Assembly: GCF_001746915.1 (NCBI RefSeq)
Contig: NZ_MJGC01000045.1
Coordinates: 32,432-96,431 of the forward strand
Direction: 5' to 3'
DNA from: Desertifilum tharense IPPAS B-1220
GTDB taxonomy: Bacteria; Cyanobacteriota; Cyanobacteriia; Cyanobacteriales; Desertifilaceae
DNA: 64,000 nt
Of this stretch, positions 7,026 to 15,388 are shown piece after piece. How positions within the stretch are numbered: the first letter of the stretch is position 1; the number at the start of each line of letters is the position of its first letter. The notes below the pieces were generated by a model. The model worked only from the letters and a program-made list of their open reading frames with translations, searched no databases and was not told the origin of the DNA. A program made the translations under genes and the position numbers.

Positions 7026-7321
7026 AAGCACTCACTTGAATTGGAAATGCTACAGTCTTTTTCAGAACTCTGAGGTACACTTTCTTCAAAGTCCTCTTGT
7101 TCAGGGGACGGGGGTTTCTCCCGTTGTAGCAAGTGGTGTGGATAATGTGCGATCGCGCCGGATCTCATCCCATCAAAAGACGCTGTATCAGTCTTTTGTC
7201 TATTTCTCATTGATTGAGAAGTGTTGTATATCTTCACAAGATCCCTATTTTTTTAAATTAGGATCGGTGAATCGATGATTTCTCAGCTTTTGGATTAGAT
7301 TTCTAAGACCGATCGAACTCA

Positions 7322-10300
7322 ATGATTAAGCTCCCCTTGCGAGTTTTTACAATTATTCCCTTTGTGCTTCAGGTTCTAGGCGCTACTGGATTGGTTGGCT
7401 ATTTATCGTTTAAAAATGGACAACAAGCAACCGAAAAGTTGGCTCATCAATTAATTTTGAAGGCTGGCGATCGCACAGAGCTTGAATTAACTAGCTACTT
7501 AGAAGTTTTGCCCTTTACAAGTCGGATCGTTAGCGAAGACGCCCGTTTTGGAAAACTCAACTTAAATAATTTTCAAGGCATTGAAGAATACTTGTTTCAG
7601 CAAATTAGCTGGAGCGAGAGAATTACGCAAATTTCAATCGGAAACCAACGTGGAGACTTGCAAGTTATTTTGCGCTTTCCCGATCTGAAGTTGCTAACAA
7701 CCGATCCTAATTATCCCGGTCAGCTTTTAGATTATCAATTAAACGAACGCGGGGCAAGAACTAAGCTAAATCGCACTTTTGAATTTTCTAACCTTCAGGA
7801 ACGCCCGTGGTATAAAGCCGCAGCGGTTGCTCAAGAACTGGTTTGGGTGCCGATTTTTTCTGTTGGCGATGCTTCTGCTTTATCGCTCAATGTCAGTTCT
7901 CCGATTTACGATCCTCAAACGCGAGAACTTTTAGGGGTTGTTTCTACTGGCTTCAATCTTTCTTTGCTCGATCGACTATTGCAGCAATCTTCGGTCAGCC
8001 CAGCCAGTCGAACTTTTATTATGGAACGGAATGGCTTATTAGTGGCAGATTCCACGCAAAAAGCCCCTTTTAGACGGATTGAAGCCAGCGGCAAAACTGA
8101 ACTCAAACAGATCGAAGCGCTTAATGCTTCCGATCCGCTAATTCAAGCCACCAGCCAATATCTTTATCGCGAATTTGGTGACTTTTCCCAAATTCGCGAT
8201 CGCTATAGCTCCCATTTTCGACTCCCGCCGACAACCGGATTCTCCCCCGGCGAACGCCAATTTATTGAGGTTGTCCCCTATCAAGATACGCCCGGTTTAG
8301 ACTGGTTGATTGTGGTGGTTATCCCAGAATCGGAGTTTCTGGCTGAAATTCACGAACATACCTACACCACGGTTTTACTCTGCGCTTTGGCTGCCTTTGT
8401 CACCGCCGGTTTGGGGATTAGAACGGCTCGCTGGATTACCGATCCAATTTTAGAACTCAATCAGGCTGTTAGGAGTATTGCCCAAGGCGAGTTAAATGAG
8501 TCGATCGCCGATTCTGCTAAAATTCAGCGATTTCAGGAAATTTACGAACTGGCGAATTCCTTCCAAGCCATGACGCATCAGTTGCAAGCCTCTCTCCAAG
8601 CTTTGCAAGCTGCCAATACCAACTTAGAAATGCAAGTGGTGCAGCGCACCTACGAATTGCGTCAAGCCAACCTGGATTTGCAACAAGAATTAGTTAAACG
8701 CCAGCAGGTAGAAGCCGCGATCGCCCAAAGCGAAGAACGCTTGCAACTTGCTCTAGAAGCATCGGGGGATGGCGTCTGGGATTGGAACATTTTAACCGGG
8801 GAAGTCTATTTTAGCCCGCGCTACCTGGAAATCTTGGGTTATGCCCCTGACGAATTATTGCAAGAGTTTGGTACCTGGGAACAGTTGGTACACCCCGACG
8901 ATTTACCGTGGGTGCGAGAACTGTTAGACGCACATTTACAAAATAGTGCTGTTCCCTATTCCTTTGACTATCGGCTGCGAACCCGGCTGGGTGAGTGGAA
9001 ATGGACGGCGAACTACGGCAAAGTGGTGGTGCGAGATGCAGAAGGCCATCCCCTCCGCATGTCTGGCATACACCGAGATATTCACGCGCGCAAGCAACTA
9101 GAACTAGCGTTACAGCGTTCTGAGGCGAAACTGAAGGATATTTTTGATAGCGCGATCGCCACTTCCATTGTCAGCTTTCGCGTGTTTGCCAATCGCGGCT
9201 GGCAGTATGAATATCAGTCTCCGGGTTGCGAAGCACTCTATGGATATACTGCCCAGGAAATTATGGCCGATCCCGATTTGTGGATGTCCAAAGTCTTTGC
9301 TGAAGATCGAGAAACCGTCCTTTTTCCGCTCTTTGACGCGATTTTTGCCGAACAAACCCTAACGATTGAATTCCGGTTTTGGCATAAATCGGGAGAACTG
9401 CGTTGGATCTCAGCAACCTACACCTCGCGCTACGAAAGCTCAGACAATTGCTGGATGGTGACGGGAGTCAGCACCGATATTGGCGATCGCAAATTCGCCG
9501 AACTCGCCTTACAAGAAAGCGAAGCCAAATTTCGCCAACTGGCTGAAAATATCCAGCAAGTCTTCTTCCTGATTTCTCAAACTGGGGAAATGCTCTATAT
9601 TTCCCCGGCTTACGAACGGATTTGGCGCAGAAGTTGCGCGAGTCTGTATACCAATCCCCGTTCCTGGTTGGAATCGGTTCACCCAGAGGATTTTAACCGC
9701 ACTTGCGAGGCTCTTAACCATCAAATTCAGAACGGTCAGGAATTTAACGAAACCTACCGAATTATTCAACCCGATGGCACGATTCGCTGGATTGCAGTGC
9801 GTTCGTTCCCTGTATTAAACGAGCAGCAAGAATTTTATCGGTTTGTGGGGATCGCAGAAGATATTACCGAACGCAAATACGCTGAAGAGCGCTTGCAACA
9901 AAGCGAGTCTCAGTTGAATACGATCGTTACGCATATTTCTGATGGGATTTTGATTCTTAACCGTAATGGGGCGATTTGTTTTGCCAACCCTGCCGCTACC
10001 CGGATGATGGGTTGCGATTTGCTCGGTCAAAATTGGGGGATTCCCATCGGCGAAACCGCAGAAATTGACCTACCGCAAGGCGAAGGAGAACCCAAAACCC
10101 TAGAAATGCGGAGCGTGACAACTCAGTGGTTGGGCGATCTGGCCTATGTGGTGGCGATACGAGATATTAGCGATCGCAAGCAAGCTGAAGCGGCACTTCG
10201 TCAAAGCGAGGCCTCTTTGCAAGCCTTTGTCCAAGCGATTCCCGATCTGATTATCCGCGCCAAACGAGATGGCACGCGTCTGGCGTTTTCTCCGGGGAAT

Positions 10301-13147
10301 TTTAAGACGTTGGGAGGCTCAGAAATTGGGGGCAACTTAAAAGATGTTCTCCCGCACCACCTCGCCCAACAGCGCCTCTATTACATTCAGCAGGCTCTAG
10401 AAACTGGCGAATTGCAGCTTTACGAGTATCAGATCGAAGTTGATGGCAATCTGCAATATGAAGAGGCTCGCGTGTTTCCGAGTGGTGCTGATGAAGTCTT
10501 TATTGTGGTTCGCGATATTAGCGATCGCACCTTCGCCGAACAAGCGCTTCGCAAAAATCAGGCGCTTTTGCTAGAAGCGCAACAAACGGCACGGATCGGG
10601 AATTGGGAGTTCGATCTAGCCACTCAAAAAATTACTTGGACAGACGAACTCTTTCAAGTTCTCCAGCGCGATCGCAGTTTGGGAGAACCCGACTATCAGG
10701 AAAATTTGAATCTTTATTATCCCGGCGATCGCGAACGACTGCATCAAGTGGCAACGCGGGCGATTGAGACGGGCGAACCCTATAAATTGACATTGCGGAC
10801 GGCGGCTCCGCTAGCAGACGGTTCTATTCAATATCTCGAAGCGATTGGACGGGTTGAAACCAATCGCTTGGGACAACCCATTCGCCTGTATGGAACGGCT
10901 CAAGATGTCACCGAACGGGTACAAATGGAGCTAGAGCTGCGTTCGACTCGCGATCGCCTGCACTTTTTGCTCACGGCGAGTCCTGCGATTATCTTTAGTT
11001 GCAAGCCCGATGGCGATTATGCGGCGACTTTTACCAGCGACAATATTAAGGACATTTTGGGCTATGATGCCCAATCCTTTTTAGCCGATCCTCGCTCTTG
11101 GATCGATCGCCTCCATCCCGAAGATCGCGATCGCGTTTTGGGGGCAGTTCCTCAACTGTTGCAGCAAGAGCAATTTTCTCAAGAATATCGCCTGCAACAC
11201 GCCGATGGCAGCTATCGCTGGTTATTCCAACAAATGCGGGCGATCCGCGATGAGTTGGGCAATCCGATAGAAATTGTGGGTTACGCCATTGATATTACCC
11301 AGCGCAAACAAACGGAGCTAGAACTACTCAAAAGTGGCAATTTGCGGGAAGCGATTTTTAATGAATCGACGGATGCGCTATTCTTGGTCGATCCAACCAC
11401 ATTATTAACGGTGGATTGCAACGCTCAAGCGATTGAGATATTTGAAGCCTCCAACCGAGAAGAATTGATTGGGATTGCAGGAGAAACTCTCCATAAGCAT
11501 CCCCTTACCCCAGAACAGATGGACGATCTGATAGCACAGATCGCGCGATACGGCTTTTGGAGTCAAGAATTTGAATATGTCACCAAAACTGGGCGCGTAT
11601 TTTGGGGAAACTTTGCGGTTAAGCAGATTCATCTGGCGGAGGGAAACGCGATCGATTTGGTGCGGATTACGGATGTCACCAACCGCAAGCAAGGCGAACT
11701 TGAACTGCAACAGGCGAAAACCCAAGCCGAAACCGCTAACCAAGCAAAAAGCGTCTTTTTGGCGAATATGAGCCACGAACTGCGAACCCCCCTCAATGCA
11801 ATTTTAGGCTTTACCCAAGTGATGGCTCGCGATCGCTCTCTTAATGCCAGACATCAGGAATCTTTGCAAATTATCCACCACAGCGGCGAACACCTGTTGA
11901 ACTTGATTAGCGATATTTTAGACCTCTCGAAGATAGAAGCCGGACGAGTGGCTCTAGAAGAAAGTAGCGTGAATGCGATCTCTCTGATTCAATCTATGCG
12001 GGAGATGTTCTATCAACGCATCCAAACGCAAAGTCTTCAGTTTCATCTTGAAATTGCTCCCAATGTTCCCCCCTATCTGATTCTGGATGCCAAGAAACTC
12101 CGCCAAGTGTTGATTAATTTGTTGGGAAATGCCGTTAAATTTACGTCCCAAGGGAGCATTACTTTGAGAGTCGCCTGCGAACCTTCTGCCAGCGATCCGC
12201 AGGTTTTCCATCTCTCTTGCACGGTTGAAGATACCGGAATTGGCATCCCCACTAGCGATCTGGAAACGATTTTTGAACCGTTTATTCAAGCGCGATCGCA
12301 AGACTCGATGCGTCCAGGAACGGGGTTAGGATTGACGATTAGCCGCCGCTTTATCCGCTTGATGGGGGGCGATATTGCGGTGCGAAGTTCTCCAGGAGAA
12401 GGAAGCCAATTTAGTTTTTCAATTCCCGTGCGTCTGGCTGAACCCGTTGAGGAGGCGATCGCCACGCCTCTGCGTCAGGTAGTAGGTTTGGCTCCCAATC
12501 AACCCCAGTATCGCGTGCTTGTGGTTGATGATAACTGGGAAAATCGTCACTTGCTAGCTCAGATTATGGCTCAAATTGGTTTGGAGGTACGCCACGCCAG
12601 TACGGGAGATGAGGCGGTTGCTTGGGCGCAAAGTTGGCACCCCCATTTAATTTGGATGGATATTCGGATGCCTGGAAAGGATGGGTATACCGCTACTCAA
12701 GAGATTCGGATGATGGATCTTGAGCCGATCCCGGTGATTATTGCCCTAACGGCGCAGGCTTCTTTGAGCGAACGCGATCGCGCTTTGAGTTCTGGATGTA
12801 ATGATTATGTCAGCAAGCCGTTTCAACAGGAAATGCTGTTTGCGAAGATGGCAGAATATTTGACGATTGAATATCGCTATGAAGGAGAACCTGCGGTTCA
12901 AGACGTTTCTTTCGTTTATGTTCTCCAACCGACTGACTTGCAGGTGATGTCTCCTGAATGGCGATCGCAACTCTACCAGGCGGCACTGCATTGCGATGAT
13001 GAAGAAATACTGATGTTAGTTCAACAAGTTCCGGCGGAGTATCAAGCGATGCGAGGGGCTTTGGAGAAGCTGGCGCGAGATTTCCAATTTAGACAGATTC
13101 AACAACTTGTCTCTACAAACTCAACAGAGACTCCAGAAGCGCCTTAA
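7322..13147 (+). CDS. Giant hybrid sensor histidine kinase: Cache, HAMP, eight PAS, HisKA, HATPase, REC
   Basis: This 1941-residue membrane kinase has a first membrane helix at about 8-28, an extracytoplasmic Cache-like sensor to about 345, and a second helix followed by HAMP (about 369-422) and a coiled coil. Eight PAS modules begin near residues 476, 608, 738, 866, 967, 1086, 1214 and 1343. Most end in the PAC signature (IHARKQ, GDRKFAE, TERKYAE and similar). The HisKA site is His1485 (SHELRTPLNA). The ATPase domain follows, with the N box NLLGNAVKF, DTGIGIP and GTGLGLTIS. A receiver spans about 1730-1845 with Asp1780 (WMDIRMPG). It should autophosphorylate and pass phosphate to its own receiver, then on to a separate Hpt or regulator. 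None of the PAS modules shows a recognisable flavin or haem motif by eye, so ligands are unknown. Flanking regulators (4977 and 13811) are likely partners. Confidence 0.95.
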   Translation: MIKLPLRVFTIIPFVLQVLGATGLVGYLSFKNGQQATEKLAHQLILKAGDRTELELTSYLEVLPFTSRIVSEDARFGKLNLNNFQGIEEYLFQQISWSERITQISIGNQRGDLQVILRFPDLKLLTTDPNYPGQLLDYQLNERGARTKLNRTFEFSNLQERPWYKAAAVAQELVWVPIFSVGDASALSLNVSSPIYDPQTRELLGVVSTGFNLSLLDRLLQQSSVSPASRTFIMERNGLLVADSTQKAPFRRIEASGKTELKQIEALNASDPLIQATSQYLYREFGDFSQIRDRYSSHFRLPPTTGFSPGERQFIEVVPYQDTPGLDWLIVVVIPESEFLAEIHEHTYTTVLLCALAAFVTAGLGIRTARWITDPILELNQAVRSIAQGELNESIADSAKIQRFQEIYELANSFQAMTHQLQASLQALQAANTNLEMQVVQRTYELRQANLDLQQELVKRQQVEAAIAQSEERLQLALEASGDGVWDWNILTGEVYFSPRYLEILGYAPDELLQEFGTWEQLVHPDDLPWVRELLDAHLQNSAVPYSFDYRLRTRLGEWKWTANYGKVVVRDAEGHPLRMSGIHRDIHARKQLELALQRSEAKLKDIFDSAIATSIVSFRVFANRGWQYEYQSPGCEALYGYTAQEIMADPDLWMSKVFAEDRETVLFPLFDAIFAEQTLTIEFRFWHKSGELRWISATYTSRYESSDNCWMVTGVSTDIGDRKFAELALQESEAKFRQLAENIQQVFFLISQTGEMLYISPAYERIWRRSCASLYTNPRSWLESVHPEDFNRTCEALNHQIQNGQEFNETYRIIQPDGTIRWIAVRSFPVLNEQQEFYRFVGIAEDITERKYAEERLQQSESQLNTIVTHISDGILILNRNGAICFANPAATRMMGCDLLGQNWGIPIGETAEIDLPQGEGEPKTLEMRSVTTQWLGDLAYVVAIRDISDRKQAEAALRQSEASLQAFVQAIPDLIIRAKRDGTRLAFSPGNFKTLGGSEIGGNLKDVLPHHLAQQRLYYIQQALETGELQLYEYQIEVDGNLQYEEARVFPSGADEVFIVVRDISDRTFAEQALRKNQALLLEAQQTARIGNWEFDLATQKITWTDELFQVLQRDRSLGEPDYQENLNLYYPGDRERLHQVATRAIETGEPYKLTLRTAAPLADGSIQYLEAIGRVETNRLGQPIRLYGTAQDVTERVQMELELRSTRDRLHFLLTASPAIIFSCKPDGDYAATFTSDNIKDILGYDAQSFLADPRSWIDRLHPEDRDRVLGAVPQLLQQEQFSQEYRLQHADGSYRWLFQQMRAIRDELGNPIEIVGYAIDITQRKQTELELLKSGNLREAIFNESTDALFLVDPTTLLTVDCNAQAIEIFEASNREELIGIAGETLHKHPLTPEQMDDLIAQIARYGFWSQEFEYVTKTGRVFWGNFAVKQIHLAEGNAIDLVRITDVTNRKQGELELQQAKTQAETANQAKSVFLANMSHELRTPLNAILGFTQVMARDRSLNARHQESLQIIHHSGEHLLNLISDILDLSKIEAGRVALEESSVNAISLIQSMREMFYQRIQTQSLQFHLEIAPNVPPYLILDAKKLRQVLINLLGNAVKFTSQGSITLRVACEPSASDPQVFHLSCTVEDTGIGIPTSDLETIFEPFIQARSQDSMRPGTGLGLTISRRFIRLMGGDIAVRSSPGEGSQFSFSIPVRLAEPVEEAIATPLRQVVGLAPNQPQYRVLVVDDNWENRHLLAQIMAQIGLEVRHASTGDEAVAWAQSWHPHLIWMDIRMPGKDGYTATQEIRMMDLEPIPVIIALTAQASLSERDRALSSGCNDYVSKPFQQEMLFAKMAEYLTIEYRYEGEPAVQDVSFVYVLQPTDLQVMSPEWRSQLYQAALHCDDEEILMLVQQVPAEYQAMRGALEKLARDFQFRQIQQLVSTNSTETPEAP

Positions 13148-13238
13148 TACAACTCCAAATATCCCGGCTCAGGCATATCTGTGCGACAATAACTTTATAC
13201 AGTTTCTAGTCATTTAGACTTAGCGCTATAGCTTCAAA

Positions 13239-13258
13239 GATGCGATTTAAATCGCATC
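13239..13258. repeat. Perfect 20-bp palindrome
   Basis: GATGCGATTTAAATCGCATC is its own reverse complement over all 20 bases. It could be a regulator-binding dyad or a short palindromic repeat. It lies about 90 bases after the kinase stop and is not followed by a T run, so it is not a terminator. Confidence 0.7.
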
Positions 13259-13565
13259 CATTGCACTTAACCTTTGGCGTAACCGATTCTCTAATCGCGA
13301 ACTTGCGATCGCTATTGCAAGTTCGAGGGTCTAGATGCAAATAACTCAACCTTGCGCTACTTCCAGGCGCGATCGCCCTTTGCTCAATTGCACCGCCGCC
13401 GCTTAAGTTCAACTGAAGAGCGAACCGTATGTTCGTTCCCCTTAGAGTGTCAACTGATACTGGTGTTTCCTAAATTTAGAAATGGGTTGAAAATGTGGAT
13501 AGGACGATTCAAGGATTGGGAAAGATGCTCTATATAGTGGTTTTCTCTCCGGTGAGGGACAACGC

Positions 13566-13600
13566 GGTTCCCCTAAATCCTCTTGAGTAAGGGGGACTTT
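13566..13600. repeat. Interspersed hairpin repeat fragment (CCCCT...AGGGGG)
   Basis: The stretch runs GGTTCCCCTAAATCC, then TCTTGAGTAAGGGGGACTTT. It resembles a short inverted repeat (CCCCCTAAATCC with AAGGGGGACTTT) that I recall being scattered through cyanobacterial intergenic DNA. No gene is involved. The assignment rests on recall, not on a second copy here. Confidence 0.45.
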
Positions 13601-13810
13601 CAAGAAAGTGGACTTCACGAATCTGAGAAATGCTTTAAAGATCGGCACCCATGTTTTCACGATTTATTATTCGATCCAGAAAACTTTGTCAAGCTTAAAT
13701 TGAGTGAACTGACGTGCATCTCCAATCCCAAACCGTCTATTAGCCAAGGTGGAAAAATGAATTGGCAGCAATTCATTCAATATGGCCTACCGTAATGTGA
13801 CCTTGTAGAA

Positions 13811-15352
13811 ATGTCAAAAGCCAATATCCTCGTTGTAGATGATTACCCAGATAATTTGAGGACGCTCTCTTTCATCTTAAGCGAACGAGGCTACCGCGTT
13901 AGAAAAGCTATTCATGGCGAAATGGCTTTAGAAACCATTCAAGTAGAACTCCCGGATTTAATTCTATTGGATATTCGGATGCCTCAGATGGATGGGTATC
14001 AAGTTTGTACAAAATTAAAAGCAGAAGATCGCACGCGCGATATTCCCATTATTTTCCTGAGTGCAATGAATGAAGCGGCTGATAAAGTCAAAGCTTTCGC
14101 GGTGGGCGGTGCAGACTACATTGCTAAACCCTTTCAAGAAGAAGAAGTTTTAGCCAGAATTCAGTATCAATTGACCATTCGCCGACAACAACAAGCCATT
14201 AACGAACAAAATCGCCGCCTGCAACAGGAAATTCAAGAACGTTACTCCGCCCAAGCTGAAACCCAACTGTTGCTAACGGTTATTCAATCGGTGAGTCAAG
14301 CGTCAGACTTTCCCGAAGCCTTACAAGCCGTTTTATGTGCAGTTCGTCAAGCCATTGGTTGGGATTATGGCGAGGCTTGGTCTGCCAGTCTCGAACGGGA
14401 TGTTTTCTTGCTCAGTCAAACCTGTTACGATCGCAGCGACGCTCAGTTACAACAGTTTCATCAAGCCAGCCTAGACCTAATTTTTCCCCTAGACGGGGGT
14501 TTACCAGGACAAATTTGGAAATCTCACCAACCCCATTGGATTGAAGATATTTCCCAAACCTCAGAGTCAACCTTTTTACGCGCAGAAATTGCCGCAGAAT
14601 GCGGATTAAAGACGGCGTTTGGCGTGCCAATTGTCTCGGAAAATGAAGTTTTGACGATTCTTGTCTTCTTTAAGCGATCGCAAATGCCCCAAGACGCTAA
14701 ACTCTTACAATTGATTAGCGCGATCGCCCTACAACTGGGTTTGCTCATGCGTCGCAAGCAAGCCGAAGACGCTTTGCGCCAACTCAATCAAGAATTGCAG
14801 CGCCTCGCCAATCTCGATGGTTTAACCCAAATTGCCAATCGTCGTTACTTCAACCAAGTCTTTCAAGTCGAGTGGCAGCGCCTAAAACGAGAACAGCAGT
14901 TTCTCTCGGTCATTTTGGCTGATGTCGATTACTTTAAGCTCTATAACGATTATTACGGCCACCAAGCGGGGGATGAGTGCTTAAAACAAATTGCCCACGC
15001 CTTAGAAGCTTCAGTTCGGCGTCCGGCTGACCTGGTTGCCCGCTATGGTGGAGAAGAATTTATTATTGTCCTGCCGAATACGATCGGCGAAGGGGCCGTG
15101 CAGGTTGCCGAGAAAATTCAAAAGGCGATCGCCAACCTTCAGATCTTACATCAAAGATCCAACGTCAGCGATCGCGTTACTCTCAGCTTGGGAATCGCCA
15201 GTATCGTGCCTAGCGCCGATATCGAACCGGGACGACTGATTGCTACTGCCGATCGCGCCTTATACGAAGCCAAAGCCAATGGGCGCAATACTTTCCGCGT
15301 TCGCCAGTTTCAGTCCAGTATCTTGACGCCCACCCCCGATCCGCAACCCTAG
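13811..15352 (+). CDS. REC-GAF-GGDEF diguanylate cyclase response regulator
   Basis: The 513-residue protein has an intact receiver (about 5-120, LILLDIRMPQMDG), a coiled-coil linker (RRQQQAINEQNRRLQQEIQER), a GAF domain (about 150-310) and a C-terminal GGDEF domain (about 330-500). The catalytic loop is GGEEF at 413-417, and an intact inhibitory site RPAD (404-407) sits exactly five residues upstream. It should therefore synthesise cyclic-di-GMP and be product-inhibited. There is no EAL domain. The receiver and linker are strikingly similar to the last receiver of the protein at 4977-7025, indicating a common origin. Input probably comes from the hybrid kinase directly upstream. Confidence 0.95.
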   Translation: MSKANILVVDDYPDNLRTLSFILSERGYRVRKAIHGEMALETIQVELPDLILLDIRMPQMDGYQVCTKLKAEDRTRDIPIIFLSAMNEAADKVKAFAVGGADYIAKPFQEEEVLARIQYQLTIRRQQQAINEQNRRLQQEIQERYSAQAETQLLLTVIQSVSQASDFPEALQAVLCAVRQAIGWDYGEAWSASLERDVFLLSQTCYDRSDAQLQQFHQASLDLIFPLDGGLPGQIWKSHQPHWIEDISQTSESTFLRAEIAAECGLKTAFGVPIVSENEVLTILVFFKRSQMPQDAKLLQLISAIALQLGLLMRRKQAEDALRQLNQELQRLANLDGLTQIANRRYFNQVFQVEWQRLKREQQFLSVILADVDYFKLYNDYYGHQAGDECLKQIAHALEASVRRPADLVARYGGEEFIIVLPNTIGEGAVQVAEKIQKAIANLQILHQRSNVSDRVTLSLGIASIVPSADIEPGRLIATADRALYEAKANGRNTFRVRQFQSSILTPTPDPQP

Positions 15353-15357
15353 CAAAA

Positions 15358-15381
15358 GGCAGAAAGATTAACCCTTCTGCC
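15358..15381. terminator. Hairpin between convergent genes, probably bidirectional terminator
   Basis: GGCAGAA and TTCTGCC form a 7-bp stem with a 10-base loop in the 36-base gap between the converging diguanylate cyclase and P-type ATPase genes. A-rich sequence precedes it (T-rich on the minus strand) and TTCAGTTT follows. Confidence 0.55.
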
Positions 15382-15388
15382 CTTCAGT

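Larger units (their letters stand above)
13148..13810. other. Non-coding gap with short repeat elements
   Basis: This 663-base interval separates the giant kinase from the diguanylate cyclase. Short frames here show no domain or conserved character. It holds a perfect 20-base palindrome (13239-13258) and a fragment of a C/G-rich hairpin repeat (13566-13600). No clear promoter for the downstream gene was found. Confidence 0.6.

Noticed and set aside
7036..7278. 80-codon frame between the multi-receiver regulator and the giant kinase
   Set aside because: It includes two small hairpins (around 7096-7131) and Ser/Val-rich random sequence; the gap is better read as non-coding.
13352..13795. Short frames in the gap before the diguanylate cyclase
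   Set aside because: None has a ribosome site or family features, and they overlap repeats and each other on both strands.
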